Assembly: GCA_027019085.1 (NCBI GenBank)
Contig: JALUXG010000049.1
Location: 1 to 64,000, forward strand
DNA length: 64,000 nucleotides
Direction of reading: 5' to 3'
From: Rhodanobacteraceae bacterium
GTDB taxonomy: Bacteria > Pseudomonadota > Gammaproteobacteria > Xanthomonadales > Rhodanobacteraceae
Of this stretch, positions 17,474 through 25,963 are shown piece by piece (positions within the stretch are counted from its first letter, which is position 1; each line of letters opens with the position of its first letter). A program made the position numbers and the translations under genes. Below the pieces are notes generated by a model that ran no database searches, was not told where the DNA came from, and saw nothing but the letters and a program-made list of their open reading frames with translations.

Positions 17474-19009
17474 TCAGGAGCTGCCGTGACTGTTGGCCGG
17501 GCCCACCCACAGCAGGGTGCGATGGCGCCAGCTACCCAGGCCGAGCGAGGGACGGGCTGCGCCGCACTGGGCCGCGGCCTGCTCGACCTCCCTCACGCGC
17601 ACCCTGTCGTCCACCGCCAGCAACAGCGTGGGATAGCGCGCCAGTACCTTGCACAGGCGCTGTTCGCGGTCAGACGTGTGCCAGGCGATGCCGTAGACCG
17701 GGCGTTTGGCGTACAGGTACATGCCCCAGGGCGTGCGTTCTTCCACTGCGACCTGGTGGGTGGTGTCGAGGATGAAGGCCAGCGCACGGAAATCGTGACC
17801 GGCGGCCAGTTTCTCGACCTGTTGCACGCGCAGGCGGTTGTCCACCCGTGGATGCATGAGATACGCGGGCAGGGCCTTGCTGGCCAGCAGCAGCACGATC
17901 CAGATGCCCAGGCCGAGCTGGAGGCGACGGCTGCCGATATCGATGCGGGGCGCCAGCGCCCGCGCCAGCAGCAGCGCCTGCGGAATGAACAACGGCAGCA
18001 GGTACATCGGCAGGCGCGACCGCGAAAGGCAGAAGACCAGCAGCGCGAGCAGCATCCACAGCCACAGGAACAGCGACGCATCAGCCCTCTGCCAGGCCTC
18101 GCGCCAATGCGCCGGCCGGAAAAGAGCCGGGGCGTGGCGGGCGACGGCGGGCCACCACGGCAGTGTGCCCAGGGCCATCACCGGCAGGTAGACGACGATC
18201 CATCCGTACCACTGCGCATGCCGGCCATGGGTGCTGGTGAACAGGCGGTCGTAGATTTCGAAGTGCAGGAAATAGTCGAGCAGGCCGGGCGTACGCATGA
18301 CCACCACCGCGTACCAGGACAGCCCCGTCACGGCGAACACCAGCAGGCCGGTGATGCCGAACAGCCGGCCCAGCCCCCGCCAGCCTTCGCGGCGGAACAC
18401 GAACGGCGCCATGCCGATCAGCGGCAGCAGCCCGGGCGGTCCCTTGGTCAGGAAAGCCAGCCCGAAGCCGGCCCACATCAGCCAGCGCCAGCGCAGGGCG
18501 GCAGCGGAGTCCGAAGGCACGCGGCCCAGCCAGGCGCGCACGAAGCCGAATACTGCCAGTGCTTCGAAAAAGGTGAGCAGCACATCGGTACTGACGATGT
18601 TGGCCGCCAGGAACGGCACCAGGGACGTGGCGTAGATGACGGCGGGCAGCCACGGCTTTTCCGGCACCAGGTCGCGGCCCATCGCCGCGATCAGCAGTGC
18701 GGTGAGGATGAAGGCCAGCGCGTAGGGCGCGCGTACCGCCCAGGTCGAGCGGCCGAAGCTTGCCATCGAAGCGGCGATCACCCAGTTGGTCATGGGCGGC
18801 TTGGTGTAGTTGGGGCGGTCCAGGCTGAAGCCCGGCAGCAGGTACTGGCCCGAATCGAGCATCAGCAGGGCGCTGGAGGAATAGCGCCCCTCGTCGGTGC
18901 TGTAGAGCGCGCGGCTGCCCTGGAAGGCAAAGCCGAGAACCAGCAGCAGGCCGATCAGGCCGAGCCAGTGCACACGCGCAGCGGGCCTGTCCGCAGGGCC
19001 GGTCGCCAT
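17474..19009 (-). CDS. GT39/ArnT-like membrane glycosyltransferase
   Basis: 'STDEGRYSSSALLMLDSGQYLLPGFSLDRPNYTKPPMTNWVIAAS' PMT/ArnT motif, multi-TM. Confidence 0.88.
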   Translation of the reverse strand: MATGPADRPAARVHWLGLIGLLLVLGFAFQGSRALYSTDEGRYSSSALLMLDSGQYLLPGFSLDRPNYTKPPMTNWVIAASMASFGRSTWAVRAPYALAFILTALLIAAMGRDLVPEKPWLPAVIYATSLVPFLAANIVSTDVLLTFFEALAVFGFVRAWLGRVPSDSAAALRWRWLMWAGFGLAFLTKGPPGLLPLIGMAPFVFRREGWRGLGRLFGITGLLVFAVTGLSWYAVVVMRTPGLLDYFLHFEIYDRLFTSTHGRHAQWYGWIVVYLPVMALGTLPWWPAVARHAPALFRPAHWREAWQRADASLFLWLWMLLALLVFCLSRSRLPMYLLPLFIPQALLLARALAPRIDIGSRRLQLGLGIWIVLLLASKALPAYLMHPRVDNRLRVQQVEKLAAGHDFRALAFILDTTHQVAVEERTPWGMYLYAKRPVYGIAWHTSDREQRLCKVLARYPTLLLAVDDRVRVREVEQAAAQCGAARPSLGLGSWRHRTLLWVGPANSHGSS

Positions 19010-19290
19010 CATTGATTCGATTCGCGTCGGGCGCGCCGCACCAGCTGCAGGTTGCGCAGGAAGATCATCAGGGTCAGCGATTCGCCGGCGATGAATACCG
19101 GTTCGCGGCGATGGATGGCGTAGGCCAGCAGCACCACGCCTCCGGCCACGCTGAGGTACCAGAACAGGTTGGGCACCAGGCTCCGGCCATGGGTTTCGCT
19201 GTACAGCCATTGCACCAGGAAGCGGGCACCGAAAAGTGCCTGCCCGGCGAGGCCGATGGTGAGCCAGAGCGTCTGATCGGATAGGGTCAT
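19009..19290 (-). CDS. Lipid-A-disaccharide synthase N-terminal-like (LAB_N) small membrane protein
   Basis: 'GLAGQALFGARFLVQWLYSETHGRSLVPNLFWYLSVAGGVVLLAYAIHRREPVFIAGE'. Confidence 0.88.
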   Translation of the reverse strand: MTLSDQTLWLTIGLAGQALFGARFLVQWLYSETHGRSLVPNLFWYLSVAGGVVLLAYAIHRREPVFIAGESLTLMIFLRNLQLVRRARRESNQ

Positions 19291-19493
19291 GAATACGGTA
19301 GCTGCTGTCGACGGGATAACGGGCGTGCTGCGCGATTGCGTCCGGCCGGTGCTTGCTTCCCGCGTGCTGTGCGGGCGAGGCGGATGCTGCCGAGCGCGCA
19401 TCCGATGCCGCCCAGCTGGTATTGTACCCGTTTCCTGCAAGCGCGGTCCTGTCCGGGGCCACGTTGTTGCGGACACCGGTCACAAGGTTTTTC

Positions 19494-19781
19494 ATGGGCA
19501 CAACAGGCGCCGTCTGGCTGGTCATCGGGTTCATCGGGCAGGCCATCTTTGCAGCCCGCTTCCTGGTGCAATGGCTGTACAGTGAATTGCGCAAGCGCAG
19601 CACCATCCCCGAGATCTTCTGGTATTTCAGTGTCATCGGTGGGTTGCTGCTGCTGAGCTATGCCATCTACAAGCGCGATCCGGTGTTCATCGTCGGTCAG
19701 GCGGGCGGTCTGCTCGTTTACCTGCGCAACCTGCAGTGGCGATTGCGCGAACGCCGCCAGGCCCGTCAAGCGGACGGCTGA
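19494..19781 (+). CDS. LAB_N small membrane protein (paralog of 19009..19290)
   Basis: 'GFIGQAIFAARFLVQWLYSELRKRSTIPEIFWYFSVIGGLLLLSYAIYKRDPVFIVGQ'. Confidence 0.88.
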   Translation: MGTTGAVWLVIGFIGQAIFAARFLVQWLYSELRKRSTIPEIFWYFSVIGGLLLLSYAIYKRDPVFIVGQAGGLLVYLRNLQWRLRERRQARQADG

Positions 19782-19817
19782 GTAGAGCCGGTCTCGCCGT
19801 AACCGGACAACGCCATA

Positions 19818-19835
19818 CCGTCACATTGCCGTCAC
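19818..19835 (+). promoter_or_regulatory. Pho-box-like direct repeat CCGTCAC-ATTG-CCGTCAC
   Basis: Two identical 7-mers at 11-bp spacing, resembling the PhoB consensus CTGTCAT-N4-CTGTCAT, 64 bp before the GT4 start. Confidence 0.55.
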
Positions 19836-19898
19836 GTCTGCATCAAGACGGTGAAACACGGGGCGAGCAAGCTGGGCCCATCCTGATGGGCATGCGGC

Positions 19899-21092
19899 AT
19901 GAAAATCGGCATCGTCACCGAAACCTATCCGCCGGAGACCAACGGTGTGGCCCTGACCGTGCAGGGTCTGCTCGAAGGCCTGCGCGAGGCGGGCCACGAC
20001 GTGCAGCTGGTGCGACCGCGCCAGGCGCATGAAGCGGCCGCTTCGGCGCCTGCCGGCATGCTGTGCGTACCGGGTGCCACCCTGCCCGGGTATGCCGGGT
20101 TGCGGTTCGGCTGGCCGGCCACGCGCCAACTGATGCGCGTCTGGGGTGCATGGCAACCGGACGTCGTCTACGTGGCCACCGAAGGCCCGCTCGGTCACAG
20201 TGCGCTGCGTTGTGCGGAGCGCCTCGGCATCCCGGTCACCACCGGTTTCCATACCCGTTTCGACCACTATGCCCGGCATTACCGGCTGGGCTGGCTGGCA
20301 CCGCTGGTGCGTCGCCATCTGCGGCGTTTCCATCGACGGGGTCGGGCCACCCTGGTGCCTACCCGGGCACTGGCTGCCGAACTGCAGGCGATGGGCATCG
20401 ACAACGCCCGGCTGTTGTCGCGGGCAGTGGACACCGGACAATTCGCGCCGCAGTACCGCGACCCTGCCCTGCGGCGGCAGTGGGGGGTCGCGGACGATGT
20501 CCCGGTCATGCTCTATGTCGGCCGCATCGCCGCCGAAAAGAATCTTGATCTCGCCCTGCGCGCGTTTGCTGCCATGCGTGCTTCGGTGCCCAACCTGCAC
20601 TACGTGTGGGTGGGCGACGGCCCCGAGCGTGCCGCCCTCGAGCGTGCCCACCCCGAATGCATCTTCATGGGCATGCAACACGGGGCGGACCTGGCGCGCT
20701 GTTATGCCAGTGCCGACCTGTTCGTGTTTCCGAGCCGCAGCGAAACCTTCGGCAACGTGATTCTCGAAGCCCTTGCCAGCGGGCTGGCCACGGTGGCCTA
20801 CGATTGCGGCGCCGCACGCGAGCACATCCGCGATGGCCACAACGGCTATCGGGTGCAGGAAGGCGACGAAGCGGCTTTCCTGGATGCCTGCGTGCACCTG
20901 GTCCGCGACGGTCGCTACCGCGACATGCGCGCCAGCGCCCGCGCCAGCGTGGTCATGCTCAGCCCGGATGCGGTCATTGCCGATTTCGATTGCATCCTGT
21001 CCGATGTGGCCGGTGCCGGCCCGGAGCCCTTGCCAGCGCACTACCGACCGGTGTCGCAGGGGCTTTGTTCACGGCAGGAGACCTGCCCGTGA
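19899..21092 (+). CDS. Glycosyltransferase family 4
   Basis: MKIGIVTETYPPETNGVALTVQGLLEGLREAGH..; 'YVGRIAAEKNLDLALRAF', 'FPSRSETFGNVILEALASGLATVAYD'. Confidence 0.93.
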   Translation: MKIGIVTETYPPETNGVALTVQGLLEGLREAGHDVQLVRPRQAHEAAASAPAGMLCVPGATLPGYAGLRFGWPATRQLMRVWGAWQPDVVYVATEGPLGHSALRCAERLGIPVTTGFHTRFDHYARHYRLGWLAPLVRRHLRRFHRRGRATLVPTRALAAELQAMGIDNARLLSRAVDTGQFAPQYRDPALRRQWGVADDVPVMLYVGRIAAEKNLDLALRAFAAMRASVPNLHYVWVGDGPERAALERAHPECIFMGMQHGADLARCYASADLFVFPSRSETFGNVILEALASGLATVAYDCGAAREHIRDGHNGYRVQEGDEAAFLDACVHLVRDGRYRDMRASARASVVMLSPDAVIADFDCILSDVAGAGPEPLPAHYRPVSQGLCSRQETCP

Positions 21093-21634
21093 ACGATACC
21101 CTGCCACGCGTCAGCCTGGATGCACGCCTGTGCACGCGCGCCAACCGCTGGGGTGCGCAACGTGCCATCGGGCGCGTGTTCGCCATCGTCAGCCGGCTCG
21201 GTGACGGCGTGTTCTGGTATCTGCTGATGGCGGCTCTGGCGGTGCTTGGTGGTGGGCGCGGCATCCGGGCGGCAGCGCACATGGCAATCACCGGGCTGCT
21301 GGCCCTGGCACTGTATCGCACGCTCAAGGGCTGGACGCGCCGACCGCGGCCGTTTCGCGCCTGTCCCGGCGTCATCGCGCACATTCCGCCACTGGACGAA
21401 TTCAGCTTTCCATCCGGGCACACATTGCAGGCGGTCGGCTTCACCCTGGTGGCGCTGGCCTATTTTCCCGCCCTGTGGGTGGTGCTGATGCCGTTCACCG
21501 TGCTGGTGGCGCTTTCGCGCGTGGTGCTGGGGCTGCACTATCCCAGCGACGTGCTGGCGGCGTGCGTGATTGGCGGTGTGCTGGGTGGGCTCACGCTGCT
21601 GGCGGTACCGGGCGTGCCCCTGCTTGCCGGCTGA
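21089..21634 (+). CDS. PAP2-family phosphatase (GTG start, GTGA overlap with the GT4 gene)
   Basis: 'KGWTRRPRP' ... 'SFPSGHT' ... 'SRVVLGLHYPSDVLAA' phosphatase motifs. Confidence 0.9.
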   Translation: MNDTLPRVSLDARLCTRANRWGAQRAIGRVFAIVSRLGDGVFWYLLMAALAVLGGGRGIRAAAHMAITGLLALALYRTLKGWTRRPRPFRACPGVIAHIPPLDEFSFPSGHTLQAVGFTLVALAYFPALWVVLMPFTVLVALSRVVLGLHYPSDVLAACVIGGVLGGLTLLAVPGVPLLAG

Positions 21635-21711
21635 ATCCGGGCCTTGCCGATCGGGTCAGCAAAAGCTAAGCCTGCAGCCGTATCCTGCCCGCAGACAACG
21701 GTGGAGACTGG

Positions 21712-22752
21712 ATGATGCGCCCGATGATCCGCGGATTGTGCACCGTGGCCATGGCTGCACTTGCCCTTCCTGCGCTGGCACGAACGTCGGTACCGGCCGC
21801 TTCCTCCCTGAGCTCGAGGCTGCTGCCGATCCGTGCAGGCACGCCGCTGGATTTCGATGACATGGGGTATTCCACGGCACTGGATCGTATCCTGGTGCCT
21901 GCCGCCCAGAGCGGGGCCCTGGCCCTGATCGACCCGCACACACAAGCCCTCACCCGCTGGAACAACGTGGTGCCCGCAGGGCCGGTTGCCCCGCACGAGG
22001 ATGCCGGCACCACCTCGGCGGACACCGGTGCCGGGCTGGTCTTCGTCAGCGATCATGCCGATCGCGAAGTCGTTGCGCTGAGCGAGCGGACCCATCGACC
22101 GGTGGCACGCGCGAAACTGGCCTCCTCACCCGACTACGTTCGCTACGTGGCGCCGCTTCGCGAGGTGTGGGTGAGCGAACCGCACAAGGCGCAGATCGAG
22201 CGCTTCGCCGTGCATGGCGGCGCCCATCCGGCTCTCGTGCACGTCGGTGCGGTGCCGGTGAAGGGCGGTCCGGAGTCGCTGGTCATCGACCGCCGGCGCA
22301 TGGTGGCCTACAGCAACCAGTGGGGCGGCCACACGCTGGAGATTTCGCTGCGCGATCCGCACGTGATTGCGCGCTGGAGCAACACGTGCCGGGGCAGTCG
22401 CGGCCTGGCCCTGGATGCCGCGGACGGCATCGTGCTGGTCGGCTGCAAGGAGGGCCGTGTGGTGGCGCTCGATCCGGCAGCGCACGGGCGCATCCTCGGT
22501 CAGGCAAAGGTCGGCGCAGGCGTGGACATCATCGCCTGGAATCCTGCGCTGCGGCATGTCTATGCCCCCGGGGCGCGCAGTGCCACGCTCACGGTGCTGC
22601 ACATGGGTTCTCGCGGACAACTGACACGGGTCGCCCAGGCGCCGGCGGCGCGGGGTTCGCATTGCGTGGCTACCGACGGCAGGCGTCACGCCTACGTGTG
22701 CGAGCCGGAACAGGGCGCGATTCGCGTCTATACCGACTACGCCCAGCCCTGA
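21712..22752 (+). CDS. Secreted beta-propeller (YVTN-like) protein
   Basis: Signal peptide plus repeated propeller blade-like segments ('DRILVPAAQSGALALIDPHTQ', 'GIVLVGCKEGRVVALDPAAHGR'). Confidence 0.72.
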   Translation: MMRPMIRGLCTVAMAALALPALARTSVPAASSLSSRLLPIRAGTPLDFDDMGYSTALDRILVPAAQSGALALIDPHTQALTRWNNVVPAGPVAPHEDAGTTSADTGAGLVFVSDHADREVVALSERTHRPVARAKLASSPDYVRYVAPLREVWVSEPHKAQIERFAVHGGAHPALVHVGAVPVKGGPESLVIDRRRMVAYSNQWGGHTLEISLRDPHVIARWSNTCRGSRGLALDAADGIVLVGCKEGRVVALDPAAHGRILGQAKVGAGVDIIAWNPALRHVYAPGARSATLTVLHMGSRGQLTRVAQAPAARGSHCVATDGRRHAYVCEPEQGAIRVYTDYAQP

Positions 22753-22771
22753 CCCGTCAGCCGGCGGCAGA

Positions 22772-24361
22772 TCAGCTCGTGCGGTAGTGGTCCTGCACCG
22801 GGTAGCGTTGTGCGTACAGCGCGAACACCAGTGCGGCGAGGAAGGCGAAGCCGGCAAAGAAGAACATCAGGAACGCGTTCTCGCTGATGCCGCTGGCGGC
22901 GATGCGCGCGGTGACCGCCTCGTTGCGCACGGCGGCGTTGGTGATCAGCACCCACAGGTTGCCGTAGGACACCGACAGCAGCCAGAAGCTCATAATCACG
23001 CCCTTCATCTTCGGCGGGGCCTGGCTGTAGGCGAACTCCAGCCCGGTCGCCGAGACCAGCACCTCGCCCAGGGTCAGCAGTGCATAGGGCGCAACCTGCC
23101 AGGCGATGGAGACCGCATCACCGGTGTCGATCGACAGCTGCAGCATGGCCGCGAACACCCACGCCAGTCCGGCAAACACCAGCCCCGAACCCATGCGCTG
23201 GAGAGCGCTGACCTCGATCCCGAAGCGGCGCAGGAAGGGGTAGACCACCAGGTTGTTGAACGGGATCAGCAGCATCACCAGGATTGGGTTGAGCGCCTGC
23301 ATCTGCGCCGGCTCCCGGACCAGCCAGCTGGGCCACCACCAGGCATCGTGCGGGATCACCATGGCATTGCCCTGCAGGATCCAGGTCGAGGCCTTCTGGT
23401 CGAACAGCGACCAGAATGGCGTGACGATGGCGAACACGATCAGGATGCGCAGCACTGCGCGCGCGCCGTCCACGGCCGTGTCCGGGTGTGCGCCCCGTGC
23501 GCGCTCCATCTGCAGGGCCGCGCCGCTGCCGCCGAAAGCGATCACCAGGCCCAGCGCGGCCAGCACCGCAATCACGAAATGCCCGACCGCATAAAGCACC
23601 AGCACCAGCAGCGCGAGGGCCAGTCCGGTGACGGCCAGCGCCAGGCCGGGTCGTCCGCGGCCGGGCACACGCGCCAGCAGCGCCGTGCGCACCACGCGCA
23701 GGAAGCCGTGCGGATCGGACGGCGCGGGCGGCACCATCACGTATTTCCGGCGTCCGGCCCAGAAGATCACGGTGGCGATGAACATCAGGATGCCGGGGAT
23801 GCCGAAGGCCCACGCCGGACCCTGCGTGCGCAGCACGATGGGCATCAGCAGTGAGGCGAAGAACGAGCCGAAGTTGATGATCCAGTAGAAGGCGTCATAG
23901 ACCACCTTCGCCAGGTGCTTGTTGGACTGGTCGAACTGGTCGCCGACGAAGGAGGACACCAGCGGCTTGATGCCGCCCGAGCCCAGCGCGATCAGCAGCA
24001 GGCCGAAATAGAAGCCCGTGCGGTGCGCCTCGAACAGCGCCAGGCAGGCATGCCCGGCGCAGTACACCAGCGACATCCACAGCACGGTGTTGTACTTGCC
24101 GAAGAAGCGGTCCGAGATCCATCCGCCCAGCAACGGGAAGAAATACACGCCGATGACGAAGGTGTGGAACACGTCCTTGGCCACGCCCGCGCGTTCGGCC
24201 AGCGGCAGGTACAGCAGCAGGCTGGACATCAGGAACGGCGTGAGGATGTTGCGCATGCCGTAGAAGCTGAAGCGCTCGCATCCCTCGTTGCCGATGATGT
24301 AGGGGATCTGGCGCGGCAACGCGCCGGTGGAAGCCGGCTGCGCGGCGGTGGCATGCATCAT
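22772..24361 (-). CDS. POT/PTR family proton-dependent oligopeptide transporter
   Basis: 'GNEGCERFSFYGMRNILTPFL', 'LLIALGSGGIKPLVSSFVGDQF' PTR2 signatures. Confidence 0.94.
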   Translation of the reverse strand: MMHATAAQPASTGALPRQIPYIIGNEGCERFSFYGMRNILTPFLMSSLLLYLPLAERAGVAKDVFHTFVIGVYFFPLLGGWISDRFFGKYNTVLWMSLVYCAGHACLALFEAHRTGFYFGLLLIALGSGGIKPLVSSFVGDQFDQSNKHLAKVVYDAFYWIINFGSFFASLLMPIVLRTQGPAWAFGIPGILMFIATVIFWAGRRKYVMVPPAPSDPHGFLRVVRTALLARVPGRGRPGLALAVTGLALALLVLVLYAVGHFVIAVLAALGLVIAFGGSGAALQMERARGAHPDTAVDGARAVLRILIVFAIVTPFWSLFDQKASTWILQGNAMVIPHDAWWWPSWLVREPAQMQALNPILVMLLIPFNNLVVYPFLRRFGIEVSALQRMGSGLVFAGLAWVFAAMLQLSIDTGDAVSIAWQVAPYALLTLGEVLVSATGLEFAYSQAPPKMKGVIMSFWLLSVSYGNLWVLITNAAVRNEAVTARIAASGISENAFLMFFFAGFAFLAALVFALYAQRYPVQDHYRTS

Positions 24362-24446
24362 GATGTTGGCGAATCGGAAGCAGCGCTCAGGCTACGAAAT
24401 TCGCCGCAGGCGAACACCTGCCGTGGCTGTATTCAGGGTGAATAAG

Positions 24447-24974
24447 TCAATGGTGCGCAAACAGCCAGTGGCCCAGCACGGCGCCCAGCCCCAGGTGCAC
24501 GCTGGCCCAGACTGCCGCGGCCAGGGAGTCGCTGAACACGAAGCGCCGGGTTGGCAGGCCGGACATTCCGGCCAGCACCGGCATCAATGCGCGCAGCGGC
24601 GGGGTCAGTCGCCCGATGAACACCGCCACGTCGCCGCGCCGCGCCAGCAATTGGGTGGCGCGCGCGGTCCACAGTGGGCGGTAGGCGAACGGACGCATGG
24701 CCAGCACGCGTGATCCGTGACGACGACCGAGCAGGAACGAGATGAAGTCACCGGCAACGGCGCCGACGATGGCCCAGGCAATCATCCAGCCCAGCGAGAC
24801 ATGCCCGGTGCCGGCACTGGTGGCAATGGCGACCAGCAGGGTCGAGCCGGGCACGAACGAGCCGACCACGGCAAGGCCCTCGGCAAAGGCAATCAGGCCG
24901 ACCAGCGGCGGCGCCAGGTAACCGTAGCCGATGATGATGTGGGCGAGGTGGTCGAGCCAGGGGTGCAGGTTCAT
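24447..24974 (-). CDS. DedA family membrane protein
   Basis: 'FAEGLAVVGSFVPGSTLLVAIATSAG', 'GDFISFLLGRRHGSR', 'GRLTPPLRALMPVLAGMSGL'. Confidence 0.9.
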   Translation of the reverse strand: MNLHPWLDHLAHIIIGYGYLAPPLVGLIAFAEGLAVVGSFVPGSTLLVAIATSAGTGHVSLGWMIAWAIVGAVAGDFISFLLGRRHGSRVLAMRPFAYRPLWTARATQLLARRGDVAVFIGRLTPPLRALMPVLAGMSGLPTRRFVFSDSLAAAVWASVHLGLGAVLGHWLFAHH

Positions 24975-25798
24975 TGGCGTACCGTGCGCAGCATGGGCGC
25001 TGTCGAAGAGCGTTCGCTGCTGCGAAACGGGTTGATGTCCAGACCGCCGCGGCGCGTGAAACGCGCGCACACCTCGAGGCGCACGGGCGCGCAGTGGCGC
25101 AGGATGTCCAGGTAGATCCTCTCCACGCAGTGTTCGTGGAAATCGCGGTGCTCGCGGAACGACACCAGATAGCGCAGCAGGCCGGCATGGTCGACCGGTG
25201 CGCCGACATAGCGGATCCAGACAGTGGCCCAGTCCGGCTGCCCGGTCACCGGGCAGTTGGACTTGAACAGGTGTGAATACAGCGTTTCCTCGACGGGCGC
25301 GTCATGCTCGCGGGCCTGGAGAAACGCCGCTTGCGGTGGCCCGTAGGTATCGATGTCCAGATCCAGTGCATCCAGGCACTGGCCTTGCGGTTCACCGATT
25401 CGTTGCGCGGAAAACGCCGCGGCGGGGACGAGCTGGACGGCTACCGGTGCCCCTGCGGCCTGCTCCAGGTCATGTGCCAGGTGTTCGCAGACCGCCTGTT
25501 CATGCAAGCGTTCGCCGCTGTAGCCGTTGAGGTAGAGCTTGAACGACTTGGACTCGATGATCGCCGGCGAGTCGGCGGGCACGTGGAACGTGGCCAGTGC
25601 GACCACCGGCTTGCCGCGGGGGTCGAGCCAGGAAAACTCGTAGCCATTCCATGTGTCGACCCCGAAAAACGGCGGCTCGCCGCGGATGCCCAGCACCTGC
25701 CGCCCCTGATCGCGCGCAATCGGGAACAGCGTTTCGGGGGTGCGGCGGTTGCTGTAGCCCGTGGGCTTGCCCAGCGGGGACCTCTCAAGATCGCTCAT
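24971..25798 (-). CDS. queF: NADPH-dependent 7-cyano-7-deazaguanine reductase
   Basis: 'ESKSFKLYLNGYS', 'YSHLFKSNCPVTGQPDWATVWIRYVG', 'FHEHCVERIY'. Confidence 0.96.
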   Translation of the reverse strand: MSDLERSPLGKPTGYSNRRTPETLFPIARDQGRQVLGIRGEPPFFGVDTWNGYEFSWLDPRGKPVVALATFHVPADSPAIIESKSFKLYLNGYSGERLHEQAVCEHLAHDLEQAAGAPVAVQLVPAAAFSAQRIGEPQGQCLDALDLDIDTYGPPQAAFLQAREHDAPVEETLYSHLFKSNCPVTGQPDWATVWIRYVGAPVDHAGLLRYLVSFREHRDFHEHCVERIYLDILRHCAPVRLEVCARFTRRGGLDINPFRSSERSSTAPMLRTVRQ

Positions 25799-25963
25799 GA
25801 AGTATGCACTGGCGGGTGAAAGTGCATTCTACGGGTTTCGGGACCGGTGCAGGCGGTGGGTCGGTTTGTCGTTCAGGTCAACCGATGGCAGGGGGCACGG
25901 GCGCGTGGTCGCGCTAGGATGGAAGAATCGTATGCTTTCGTTTTCGTCGTCCAGGGGAAGTTC

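Noticed and set aside
15394-17775. 793-aa + strand ORF
   Set aside because: Antisense to asnB; composition artefact.
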